Of a DNA stretch of 26,755 bases, positions 14,961-22,400 are shown piece after piece; position 1 is the stretch's first letter, and the number at the start of each line of letters is the position of its first letter. The DNA is from CAYJUM01 sp964478915 (lineage in GTDB: Bacteria; Nitrospirota; Nitrospiria; Nitrospirales; Nitrospiraceae). Under the pieces are notes generated by a model. That model ran no database searches. It was not told the origin of the DNA and saw nothing but the letters and a program-made list of their open reading frames with translations. Both the position numbers and the translations under genes were made by a program. The stretch spans positions 1 through 26,755 of the forward strand of contig CAYZKG010000021.1 of NCBI GenBank assembly GCA_964478915.1. The letters run 5' to 3'.

Positions 14961-14999
14961 GAGGCGTGAGAGGTAAGGAGTCCAGGAAAGCGGGGTCAT

Positions 15000-15191
15000 A
15001 TGGGACCAGCGGCCAGAAGGCGGGATGCAAAAACCGGCCACGACGACGAGGTGCGTTGCGGTTGCGGTCAACTCCTGGCCCGGTGGACACCCGGAGGGCT
15101 GGAGTTGAAATGCAAACGGTGCAGGAGGCTCGTGACGATCTCCTACCCCGAGCTCCGAACAATGGCGGGATCCGACTCGCAACGACCATGA
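15000..15191 (+). CDS. Com-like zinc-ribbon protein, 63 aa
   Basis: The core 'VRCGCGQLLARWTPGG' followed by 'LELKCKRCRRLVTI' (about residues 17-47) resembles the Com family, small zinc-finger proteins named after the phage Mu translational activator of mom. Four cysteines are available: CxC (19, 21) and CxxC (38, 41). The first pair has one residue fewer than the usual CxxC, which could weaken zinc binding. No phage genes are nearby, so a phage role is not implied. The ATG has a modest G-rich ribosome site. It is followed by a strong terminator. Confidence 0.6.
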   Translation: MGPAARRRDAKTGHDDEVRCGCGQLLARWTPGGLELKCKRCRRLVTISYPELRTMAGSDSQRP

Positions 15192-15242
15192 ATCCAGAAG
15201 GATAAGGCTCAGAACAACAACGGCCAGAGGACCCTGCGTCCG

Positions 15243-15279
15243 GAGCCCAAGGCTGCCAGTAGTCTTGGGCTCTTTTTTT
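15243..15279 (+). terminator. Intrinsic terminator
   Basis: GAGCCCAAG (15243-15251) and CTTGGGCTC (15264-15272) form a perfect 9-bp stem with a 12-base loop, followed directly by seven T residues (15273-15279). It ends the transcript of the Com-like gene and probably of the iron operon ahead of it. Confidence 0.85.
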
Positions 15280-15310
15280 ACCGGTAAAACACAGCAGGGA
15301 GGGAAGCATC

Positions 15311-16090
15311 ATGCATACCTACCGACAGGGCCCAGAAACGCTAGAGATTGCCTCGGTTGCCTTCTCAGAGAGTGGAGTGGTGCTTGAGTTGATGCAGACT
15401 ATCGAGCGATATCATCGGCCGCTGCGGCTCCATGGGAAGCGGACCGCTCTCTATGGCGTCGCCTTGGCGGACAAGATTGCGTTCCATGACGTTGAACGCG
15501 TTGATCTCTACCGAGCCGGTCTCCTCCATGACATTGGCAGGTTAACGCTTCCCGGTGAGCTTCTGAACAAAGACGGCCCTCTCACGGCCGACGAATATGC
15601 GCTGGTTCAGTCCCATCCACGGGCCGGCGCGGAGTTGCTCAAGCCGTTTTCGTTCCTCCGCATCCCGGCCATCCTGATCGCCCATCACCATGAGCGCTGG
15701 GACGGCTACGGCTACCCATACGGGCTCAGAGGGAACTTCATCCCGCTGGGATCCCGGATTCTGGCCGTAGCGGATACCTTTGACGCGCTGACCTCAGAGC
15801 AGCCGTACCGTCCGTCCCATGACGTGGAGTCGGCGCTTCGCCTCCTTCAGGTCGTCGCCGGCTCACAGCTCGACCCATTCTTGGTTGCGCAATTCGTTCA
15901 ACTGGCGCCGGCACTTTTTGACTCGGTCGCCAGCGGGCCCGGCGCTGAAAGCATCGACTGCGTTGGGGCGGGCCGTGCCCCCTGCCCCGGGCGGGGCGCC
16001 TCTGTTCCTCCGGGCCCCCCGCCCTCCTCTTCTCAACAAGATGGGTTGGATGGCTTATCGAAAAAAAGGAGCGTCACATGGGGAGAGTGA
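15311..16090 (+). CDS. HD-GYP domain protein (predicted cyclic-di-GMP phosphodiesterase)
   Basis: A cytoplasmic single-domain HD-GYP protein, 259 aa. The catalytic elements are present: H41, HD at 73-74 in 'LLHDIGRL', H102 in 'SHPRAGAELL', HHHERWDGYGYP at 125-136 with the GYP signature, and 'ILAVADTFDALTS' at 150-162. It ends canonically near 'SQLDPFLVAQFV' (185-196). The family hydrolyses cyclic di-GMP. No receiver or sensor domain is attached. The last 50 residues are low-complexity, Pro/Gly/Ser-rich and unlike the family, and the DNA there holds a GC-rich inverted repeat. This suggests an extended 3' end after loss of an older stop. The ATG has a strong GGGAGGG site. Confidence 0.88.
   Translation: MHTYRQGPETLEIASVAFSESGVVLELMQTIERYHRPLRLHGKRTALYGVALADKIAFHDVERVDLYRAGLLHDIGRLTLPGELLNKDGPLTADEYALVQSHPRAGAELLKPFSFLRIPAILIAHHHERWDGYGYPYGLRGNFIPLGSRILAVADTFDALTSEQPYRPSHDVESALRLLQVVAGSQLDPFLVAQFVQLAPALFDSVASGPGAESIDCVGAGRAPCPGRGASVPPGPPPSSSQQDGLDGLSKKRSVTWGE
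15989..16024. repeat. GC-rich inverted repeat in the HD-GYP gene tail
   Basis: GGGCGGGG (15989-15996) and CCCCGCCC (16017-16024) form a perfect 8-bp stem with a 20-base loop, inside the codons of the low-complexity tail. No T-run follows on the plus strand. Confidence 0.4.
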
Positions 16091-16127
16091 TTCGAAGCGA
16101 TGGGCGAATCCTTTTAAGGGGTCATTT

Positions 16128-16310
16128 ATGAAAATTCGGGAGTGCCCTCGGTGTCAGCAGCACAGTCTGGTGTCAACCGGCGCCTTTTGGGCCTGCGCAA
16201 GCTGCGCCTATGCCATCACGGGAGCAGCGTTGATCATCGACCAATCGGCCGCCGACCTGAAGGAGCGACAGAGGCCCTGTGATGGTCAAGGCGCAAAGGG
16301 CCTTCCTTAG
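16128..16310 (+). CDS. Tiny zinc-ribbon protein, 60 aa
   Basis: Starts at ATG 16128 with AAGGGG seven bases upstream. 'CPRC' (6-9) and 'CASC' (21-24) make a compact zinc ribbon, with a hydrophobic stretch 'YAITGAALII' after it and a charged tail. No enzyme motif is visible. The function is unknown; it could be a nucleic-acid or protein-binding module. It is followed by the 55-aa membrane protein after 21 bases. Confidence 0.55.
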   Translation: MKIRECPRCQQHSLVSTGAFWACASCAYAITGAALIIDQSAADLKERQRPCDGQGAKGLP

Positions 16311-16331
16311 TCGCCACATTGGAGATCACCT

Positions 16332-16499
16332 ATGAATACACGACGTTCTCACGCGTTGGAAGGAGAACTTATTGTCCTCATTAGCGTTGCTGTCTCGCTC
16401 GGCATAGTCGCCCTGAGCATCATCGGCTGGTTCCTGTGGAATGTGGTGGTGTTGATCATCGAGTCCGTGTCCGCCATGAACCCTAGCGACTTGCCATAG
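16332..16499 (+). CDS. Tiny single-span membrane protein, 55 aa
   Basis: An open frame from ATG 16332 to TAG 16499, preceded by GGAG at a good distance. A charged N-terminus (MNTRRSHALEGE) is followed by one long hydrophobic span, about residues 13-44 (from LIVLISVAVSLG to VVVLIIE), and a short polar tail. It is probably an inner-membrane peptide. I do not recognise it. It fits snugly between its neighbours, starting 21 bases after one and ending 10 bases before the next, which supports it as a real gene in a small operon. Confidence 0.5.
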   Translation: MNTRRSHALEGELIVLISVAVSLGIVALSIIGWFLWNVVVLIIESVSAMNPSDLP

Positions 16500-16509
16500 G
16501 AGAGACACA

Positions 16510-16917
16510 GTGAAACAATTGATAAAGAAGATCCTAGCGTGCTCACGGGTGTTGGCGATGTGCCTTCTCGTGGTTGTCTGTTCTGTAGGCATGGTCACAG
16601 CCGAGGAATCAGCCGAACCGGTTGACTGGGATGTGCTGCCGAACGGGTTGATTGAGGTCCAGTATGACCGGAACGGAGACGGCGTCCCGGATCACGTTAC
16701 CTTGCATCAGATTACTTGGTCGGGGTGGACCAGCCTGCCAGTGGCCGACCTCACTGCGCAAGCCCGCAACGATGGTGAATGGGTCTTCATCGTGGAGTAT
16801 GACCAGGATCGATATGTGTACCTGGCGCAAGCAGAGCCGCTGTTCCTTGGCGATGATGCTCAGCAGGACGGCCGCTGGGTCGCCGTGCCTTCGTCTTGTC
16901 CCCTCTGCGCCCGATGA
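16510..16917 (+). CDS. Secreted hypothetical protein, 135 aa, with calcium-loop-like motif
   Basis: GTG start with GGAGAGA upstream. Residues 1-31 form a signal peptide (basic start, hydrophobic core, likely cleavage after VTA). The mature part is acidic. 'DRNGDGVPDHVTLH' near residue 53 has the D-x-N-x-D-G-x-x-D spacing of calcium-binding loops seen in thrombospondin type 3 and dockerin repeats. It ends with a CPLC pair. It was not recognised as a named family. It is the last gene of the plus-strand run, facing the bacterioferritin remnant. Confidence 0.65.
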   Translation: MKQLIKKILACSRVLAMCLLVVVCSVGMVTAEESAEPVDWDVLPNGLIEVQYDRNGDGVPDHVTLHQITWSGWTSLPVADLTAQARNDGEWVFIVEYDQDRYVYLAQAEPLFLGDDAQQDGRWVAVPSSCPLCAR

Positions 16918-16974
16918 AACACGTCGTGATCATGGACGGATGACCGACTCGTCAAACGTCCAGACACGTCGGCT

Positions 16975-17187
16975 CTACGATGATTCCTTCTTGATCTGCT
17001 CGCTCAAATAGTTCTCCAGCCCGACCTGCTTAATCGTGTCGAGCTGGGTCTCGATCCAATTGATGTGCTCCTCTTCCTCCTTGACCATATCCTCCAGCTT
17101 GTGCCGCGTCGTGTAATCTCCGACCTTCGCGCAGTGCGTGATGGCTTCTCTCACCAGACGGAAGGCGCCTCTCACTTCAGCGCTTTT
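16975..17187 (-). pseudogene. Bacterioferritin remnant, C-terminal part only
   Basis: The translated part 'VREAITHCAKVGDYTTRHKLEDM' (in two pieces: VREAITHCAKVGDY, then TTRHKLEDMVKEEEEHINWI) and the ending 'GLENYLSEQI' match the last third of bacterioferritin, covering the end of helix C, helix D and helix E. E and H of the EEEEH motif correspond to ferroxidase ligands of helix D. About 90 N-terminal residues, with the remaining ligands and the heme methionine, are absent. Upstream the frame runs into unrelated low-complexity sequence next to the topA stop. A GTG at 17175 could start a 66-aa peptide, but there is no ribosome site, so a decayed gene is the better reading. Confidence 0.75.
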
Positions 17188-17208
17188 TACCGTAAAGGGA
17201 AGCGTGCT

Positions 17209-17235
17209 AGGGGGTGAGCGAGGGCAAGGGGAAGG
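17209..17235. repeat. G-rich low-complexity intergenic tract
   Basis: Runs of G (five, three, four, two) separated by short A/T/C spacers lie between topA and the bacterioferritin remnant. It resembles the tract at 22332-22355. It could form a quadruplex on the plus strand, but the last run has only two G residues. Confidence 0.35.
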
Positions 17236-17238
17236 ACT

Positions 17239-19554
17239 TCAGCCGGCTTGCTTGTAGCTGCATTGGGGGCAGTGCTGAGTCGTCCCGGCCTGTTTGCTGA
17301 CTTTTTCCACAAGAAAAGGAGCCTTGCAACTCGGGCACGGCTTATTGACGGGCCGGTCCCAGAGTGCAAACTTGCATTCCGGGTACCGGCTGCAGGCATA
17401 AAAGGCACGGCCTTTGCGGCTTCGCTTCTGGACAAGGTCGCCCCCGCAGCCGGGCTCGGGACATTTCACGCCCAGCGACAGCGGCTTGGTGGTCTTGCAG
17501 GCGGGATAATCCGAGCAGGCCAGAAACTTCCCGAACCGACCGCGCTTGATGACCATGGGATTGCCGCATTTTTCGCACTTCTCGTCGGTCGTCTCGAGCT
17601 GCCTTTCCACGATCTGGATATCCCCTGCCTCATTCCGGGTGAATTCTTTGGTGTTCTTGCACTCGGGGTAGCCGGGACAGGCCAGGAAGTGACCGTGCCG
17701 GCCCCACTTGATCACCATCAAGCGGCCGCACTTTTCACAGGGGATGTCGGTGGGCTCTTCCTTGCCCTTCAGCCCCTCCATTTTATCTTCGGCGGTTCCC
17801 AGGTCCTTCATGAAAGGGTCGTAGAATTCCCTCACGGTCGAGACCCAGTCCTTCTCGCCTTCTTCGATCTCATCCAGCTCCTGCTCCATCCGAGCGGTGA
17901 ACTCCAGGTCGAAGACGTCGGGGAAGTGGCTGACCAGTCGCTCGTTCACCATGCAGCCGAGCTCGGTCGGCTTGAACCGCCCCTCTTCCTTCTCCACGTA
18001 ATGGCGCTCCTGAATCGTGGAGATAATGGAGGCATAGGTGGAGGGGCGGCCGATCCCTCGTTCTTCGAGCTCCTTGATCAGCATCGCTTCGTTGTAACGA
18101 GGTGGCGGCTGCGTAAAATGTTGCTTGGAGACAAGGCCTTGTCCCTCCCGCTCCACCACGGCCAAGCGCTCCCCGACGGAGAGCGCCGGCAGTTGCCGTG
18201 TTTCATCCTCGGCTGCCTGATCCTCCTGCTCTGGCGCAGACGCCGCCCCGGCCTGGCCGGCCCCGTCCGTGCCTTCCGTGTACAAAATCGTGTACCCGGG
18301 AAATTTCACCACCGTGCCATTGGCCCGGAAGCGGGAGCCGTTGGCGGCGATGTCCACGCGGGTCACCTCCAGCAGGGCGGCAGTCATCTGTGAAGAGACG
18401 AAGCGGTTCCAGATCAACTTGTACAGGAGATACTGCTCCCGCTGCAGAAACGGCTTGAGCCGTTCCGGGTCCCGGGCCACCGAGGTGGGCCTGATGGCCT
18501 CGTGCGCCTCCTGCGCAGCTTTCTGGGTCTTGTAAATGTTCGGTCTCTCCGGAAGGTAATCGGCGCCGAACCGCTCCCGGATGAATTCCCTGGCCTCCCC
18601 CTGCGCATCGGCGGCGATCCGGGTGGAATCCGTCCGCATGTACGTGATCAGACCGACCGGCCCTTCCTTTCCGATCTCGACTCCTTCGTAGAGTTGCTGA
18701 GCGAGAGTCATGGTCTTTTTTGGGGTGAACCGCAGCTTCCGCGCAGCTTCCTGCTGCAAGCGGCTGGTAATGAACGGAGCAAGCGGATGACGTCGCCGCT
18801 CTTTTGTTTCGATGGCGGCCACGCTGAAGGAGGCGCCTCGCAGGGCCTCCAGGAGGCGATCGGCCTCCTCTCGGTTCCGGACCGAGGCTTCCCGTCCGTC
18901 GATTTCGTAGAGCCGTGCTTCGAACGGCGGGGGGGTCGCGCCTTGAAATGCGCCGGTGATCGTCCAATACTCGGTGGGACGGAACGCGTCCCGCTCGGCC
19001 TCGCGCTCACAGATCAGCCGCACCGCCACGGTCTGAACCCGTCCGGCGCTCAGCCCGCGACGGACCTTCTCCCAGAGCAACGGGCTCAACTTATACCCGA
19101 CGATCCGGTCCAGCACGCGACGGGCCTGTTGGGCATTGACTTTTTTGATGTCGATCTGGCCGGGCGACTGTAACGCCCGCTTGATGGCGCCTTCGGTGAT
19201 CTCGTTGAACAGGACCCGATAGACCGGCCTCCGCTTCCCCTTGCCGTTCAGTTCCTCGGCAATGTGCCAGGCAATCATCTCGCCTTCCCGATCCGGATCG
19301 GTCGCCAGGAACACCTTGTCGGCCTCCTTGGCCTTTTTCTTGATCTCGGCCAGGATCTTGGCCTGATTGCGTTCCTTGCGGCGGATCACGACGTACTGGG
19401 GGCTGAAATTCCGGTCCACATCCACGCCGAGCTTGCTTTCCGGGAGGTCCTTGACGTGTCCGACCGAGGCCAGGACGGTATAGCCCCGTCCAAGATATTT
19501 GGTGAGGGTCCGGGCTTTTGTGGGCGATTCAACGATAATTAAGGATTTGGCCAT
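17239..19554 (-). CDS. topA: DNA topoisomerase I (type IA)
   Basis: Relaxes negative supercoils, 771 aa. The Toprim domain starts at residue 1 (IIVESPTKA; DPDREGE at 86-92). The catalytic Tyr is Y305 in 'LITYMRTDST'. The core runs to about 590. Four C-terminal zinc-ribbon units follow: three of the CxxC...CPxYPxC type ('CEKCGRLM', 'CEKCGNPM' and 'CPEPGCGG') and a last short 'CPSC...CPQC'. An acidic/Gln insert lies near residues 440-455. The ATG has AGGAGA six bases upstream. A candidate promoter sits in the end of dprA, so topA may be transcribed both alone and from the upstream run. Confidence 0.96.
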   Translation of the reverse strand: MAKSLIIVESPTKARTLTKYLGRGYTVLASVGHVKDLPESKLGVDVDRNFSPQYVVIRRKERNQAKILAEIKKKAKEADKVFLATDPDREGEMIAWHIAEELNGKGKRRPVYRVLFNEITEGAIKRALQSPGQIDIKKVNAQQARRVLDRIVGYKLSPLLWEKVRRGLSAGRVQTVAVRLICEREAERDAFRPTEYWTITGAFQGATPPPFEARLYEIDGREASVRNREEADRLLEALRGASFSVAAIETKERRRHPLAPFITSRLQQEAARKLRFTPKKTMTLAQQLYEGVEIGKEGPVGLITYMRTDSTRIAADAQGEAREFIRERFGADYLPERPNIYKTQKAAQEAHEAIRPTSVARDPERLKPFLQREQYLLYKLIWNRFVSSQMTAALLEVTRVDIAANGSRFRANGTVVKFPGYTILYTEGTDGAGQAGAASAPEQEDQAAEDETRQLPALSVGERLAVVEREGQGLVSKQHFTQPPPRYNEAMLIKELEERGIGRPSTYASIISTIQERHYVEKEEGRFKPTELGCMVNERLVSHFPDVFDLEFTARMEQELDEIEEGEKDWVSTVREFYDPFMKDLGTAEDKMEGLKGKEEPTDIPCEKCGRLMVIKWGRHGHFLACPGYPECKNTKEFTRNEAGDIQIVERQLETTDEKCEKCGNPMVIKRGRFGKFLACSDYPACKTTKPLSLGVKCPEPGCGGDLVQKRSRKGRAFYACSRYPECKFALWDRPVNKPCPSCKAPFLVEKVSKQAGTTQHCPQCSYKQAG

Positions 19555-19626
19555 TGCTTCTCCTGATGAATTCCGTGCGGTCTTGTACCGACTGCAGCAT
19601 GATACCGATGATTCGATCGTGTCAAC

Positions 19627-19657
19627 ATTATATCCGAATGTACGAATGACCTGGCAA
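19627..19657 (-). promoter_or_regulatory. Candidate topA promoter
   Basis: On the minus strand TTGCCA (19652-19657) and a perfect TATAAT (19627-19632) are separated by 19 bases, a rather long spacer. The -10 box overlaps the dprA stop codon. The predicted leader to the topA ATG is about 65 bases. Confidence 0.4.
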
Positions 19658-20803
19658 CTGACGGACGACTCCCTTCAGCTCCATGGACAGCAGCAACCCC
19701 GTCACGTCGCCCGGGGAGAGCCCGCTTCGCATAATGAGATCGTCGATATGGATCGCGTCGTAGGCCAGCAAGGCGTAGACCGCCGCTTCCCCCTCGGAGA
19801 GCGGCGTCTTGCTCACAGCCGGATGGAGAGGCCGGCTCTGCAGGCGCTCGCGGAACGGTGCGTCAAGCTGCGGAAGCAGCTCTTCGATGATGTCCTCCAC
19901 GCGTTCCACCAACTTCGCGCCCTGTTTGATCAGCCCGTGGGGGCCACGACTCGTCTCGGCCTTGACAGACCCCGGGACGGCAAAGACCTCGCGACCCTGC
20001 TCGAGTGCCAGACGCGCGGTGATGAGCGAGCCGCTCGGAATGCCGGCTTCAGTGACCACCACCCCTAAACACATCCCGCTGATGATCCGATTGCGCCGGG
20101 GAAAGTGGGAGCCATGCGGAGGCGCTCCGAGCGGCAATTCGGACAAGACCGCGCCGCTGGATTCGATCTCTCTCCGGAGGCCGGCATGTTCCGGCGGGTA
20201 CGTCTGATCCAGCCCGCAGCCCAGGACCGCCACGGTCCGGCCCGGGGCGGAAAGAGCCCCTCGATGGGCCGCGGCATCAATGCCGCGAGCCAGACCGCTG
20301 ACCACGGTCAATCCTGCCGTCGCCAGGCCCCGGCAGAGCTGCTCGGTGAACACCCGACCGCCCGGGGTGGGATGTCGGGAGCCGACGACGGCAACAGCAT
20401 GGTGATCCTCGGACCGCAGGCAACCACTCATGTAGAGCACCGGCGGCGGATCATGAATGGCTTTCAGCCGAGGGGGATACAAGGGATCGAGGTAGGTCAC
20501 GAGCGACAACCGCAGACGGTCAATTTGGGCCAATTCACGATCAATCTCCCGGCTGGTTTCCGCCGCCGGCCCTCGCCGGACGGCCTCGGCCACGGGGGAC
20601 GGAATGCCCGCGCGCGCGACCAACTCCTCCGTCGAGGCCGACTGCGCCGCCTGTGGAGAGCCAAACACTTCAACGAGTCGTCGCACGCCTGCATCGCCCA
20701 GGCCCGGAACGGCCCGTAGGGCCAACCACGTCCGTGCGGGATGTGCCTTCACCGTCGGCCTGTCTCTTGCCCCGATACGCAACGCTCCGGTCTGGCCCGC
20801 CAT
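19628..20803 (-). CDS. dprA: DNA-processing protein DprA (Smf)
   Basis: Protects incoming single-stranded DNA and loads RecA during natural transformation, 391 aa. A helix-hairpin-helix-like N-terminal part (about 25-80, 'LRAVPGLGDAGVRRLVEVFG') precedes the Rossmann-fold DprA domain: GSRHPTPGG (141-149), SGLARGIDAAAH (169-180), 'GCGLDQTYPPEH', 'PRRNRIISG' and 'GSLITARLALEQGREVFAVPG'. A C-terminal winged-helix domain (about 330-391) follows. The ATG at 20803 overlaps the rng stop (TGATG), indicating translational coupling; a GTG at 20806 is an alternative. Confidence 0.95.
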   Translation of the reverse strand: MAGQTGALRIGARDRPTVKAHPARTWLALRAVPGLGDAGVRRLVEVFGSPQAAQSASTEELVARAGIPSPVAEAVRRGPAAETSREIDRELAQIDRLRLSLVTYLDPLYPPRLKAIHDPPPVLYMSGCLRSEDHHAVAVVGSRHPTPGGRVFTEQLCRGLATAGLTVVSGLARGIDAAAHRGALSAPGRTVAVLGCGLDQTYPPEHAGLRREIESSGAVLSELPLGAPPHGSHFPRRNRIISGMCLGVVVTEAGIPSGSLITARLALEQGREVFAVPGSVKAETSRGPHGLIKQGAKLVERVEDIIEELLPQLDAPFRERLQSRPLHPAVSKTPLSEGEAAVYALLAYDAIHIDDLIMRSGLSPGDVTGLLLSMELKGVVRQLPGHSYIRI

Positions 20804-22311
20804 CACAGCACGACGAGGTCATATTGCTCCAGATGAAGCGTCAGGTCTGGCTTGACAATGATTTTTTTGTTGTACTGCCGCTCGAGATCTTCAATCTCCT
20901 GATACTCTTCCTCCAGCAGCACGTCAGCAACGCCGGGATGCACTCCGACGACGATGTTCTGCTCGTCCGGCGAGCTGCCGATGCGCCGGATCTCCCTGAA
21001 AATGTCGTAGGCCACCGTCGTGGGGGACTTCGTATAGCCGCGCCCTTCGCAGTAATGACACGGTTCGGACAGCGTCCGCAGCAAGTCTTCCCGGACCCGT
21101 TCGCGGGAGATTTCGATCAGGCCCAGGTCCGAGATACGGGAAATCCTGGTGCGGGCTTTGTCGCTGGCCATCGCATCCACGAGAGCCTGGTACACTCTCT
21201 CGCGATTCTTTTCCCGCTCCATGTCGATGAAATCTATGATGATGATCCCGCCGATGCCGCGGACCTTGATCTGATGGGAAATCTCTTTGACCGCCTCGAG
21301 ATTGTTTTTCAGGATCGTCTCTTCCGGGTCGCGCTTCCCGACGTAGCGCCCTGTATTCACGTCGATCACCGTCATGGCCTCGGTGTGGTCCACCACGATG
21401 TGGCCGCCCGACTTCAACCAGACCTTCCGGCTGAGCGCCCGGGCGATCTCCATCTCGATTTCCAGGTAATCAAACAGCCCTTCCTCTTTGTCATAATAGT
21501 GAACCCGGGAAGTCTGTTCCGGCAGGAAGCGGTGAACGAAATTTTTGACGGCCTCGAATTCCTGCTTCGAGTCGATGATCAGGCGGTCCACCTTCTTGGT
21601 AAACAGGTCGCGCACCACCCGAAAGGTCAGGCTGAGATCGCTGTGCAGCAGGCTCGGAGCTGTCTGCTGGTCGCGCTTCTTAAGGACCTCCTGCCAGAGG
21701 ACGTTCAGGAACTCGACGTCCGAGCGGAGCTCCTCTTCCTTGACACCCTCGCTCACCGTTCGAACGATGTAGCCGCCTCCCGGCTTGCGCAGCCGTTTCA
21801 TCATCTCCTTCAGACGGGCCCGCTCTTCGTCTTTGGCGATTCGCCGAGAGACGCCGACATGGTCCACATTGGGCATGTACACCAGGTAACGACCCGGCAG
21901 TGAGACATACGAGGTGACCCGAGGCCCTTTGGTGCCGATGGGGCCCTTGGAGATCTGGACCATCAGCTCCTGCCCCATGTGAAGCAGTTGCTCGATCGGG
22001 CGTGTCGTCTGCCGACGCGGCCTGGGTAGCTCAGGACCTTTGTCGTCCTCTTCGCTGTCCACGAGCGTGTCGCCCGGCTCGGCCTCGATGCACAGATCCG
22101 AGACGTGCATGAATGCGGCGCGGTCCATCCCAATATCCATGAACGCCGCCTGCATGCCGGGCAAGACTTTCACGACCTTGGCTTTGTAGATATTGCCGAC
22201 GAAGTCCTTGCTCTTGGCCCGGTCAACATAGAGTTCCGTGACCACTTTGTTGTCCAATACCGCCACCCGGGTCTCTTCCCGAGTGACATTGATCGCAATT
22301 TCCAACCCCAT
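20803..22311 (-). CDS. rng: Ribonuclease G (RNase E/G family)
   Basis: An endoribonuclease for 16S rRNA 5' maturation and mRNA turnover, 502 aa. The S1 domain (about 36-145) holds an acidic insert near 85-95. The RNase-H-like and DNase-I-like catalytic core has metal-binding D317 ('VIDVNTG') and D360 ('IIIDFIDME'). The zinc-link CHYC at 418-421 joins subunits. There is no long disordered C-terminal tail, so it is RNase G length rather than RNase E. The ATG has AAGGAGA upstream. It lies within the rod-shape gene run, as rng often does next to mreBCD in other bacteria. Confidence 0.95.
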   Translation of the reverse strand: MGLEIAINVTREETRVAVLDNKVVTELYVDRAKSKDFVGNIYKAKVVKVLPGMQAAFMDIGMDRAAFMHVSDLCIEAEPGDTLVDSEEDDKGPELPRPRRQTTRPIEQLLHMGQELMVQISKGPIGTKGPRVTSYVSLPGRYLVYMPNVDHVGVSRRIAKDEERARLKEMMKRLRKPGGGYIVRTVSEGVKEEELRSDVEFLNVLWQEVLKKRDQQTAPSLLHSDLSLTFRVVRDLFTKKVDRLIIDSKQEFEAVKNFVHRFLPEQTSRVHYYDKEEGLFDYLEIEMEIARALSRKVWLKSGGHIVVDHTEAMTVIDVNTGRYVGKRDPEETILKNNLEAVKEISHQIKVRGIGGIIIIDFIDMEREKNRERVYQALVDAMASDKARTRISRISDLGLIEISRERVREDLLRTLSEPCHYCEGRGYTKSPTTVAYDIFREIRRIGSSPDEQNIVVGVHPGVADVLLEEEYQEIEDLERQYNKKIIVKPDLTLHLEQYDLVVL

Positions 22312-22331
22312 AGCTTCTCCTTCAACAGCAA

Positions 22332-22355
22332 GGCGAGGGGCACGGGGCGAGGGGC
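22332..22355. repeat. Tandem G-rich low-complexity tract between rodA and rng
   Basis: GGCGAGGGGCAC and GGGGCGAGGGGC form a degenerate tandem of GAGGGGC steps in the rodA-rng interval. The message strand is C-rich here. Confidence 0.45.
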
Positions 22356-22400
22356 AATAGGACCCTGTTGCCTATAGCCGCACGCCTCGGGCCGAATTTA

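Noticed and set aside
15192..15242. Riboswitch before the HD-GYP gene
   Set aside because: No cyclic-di-GMP, fluoride or cobalamin aptamer core could be recognised; only the terminator hairpin is supported.
19598..19624. Promoter TTGACA ... TATCAT upstream of topA
   Set aside because: The boxes are good but the spacer is only 15 bases; the TATAAT at 19627-19632 is the better candidate.
20653..21903. Open frame of 416 codons opposite rng
   Set aside because: Antisense shadow of a gene with intact catalytic aspartates; no family features of its own.
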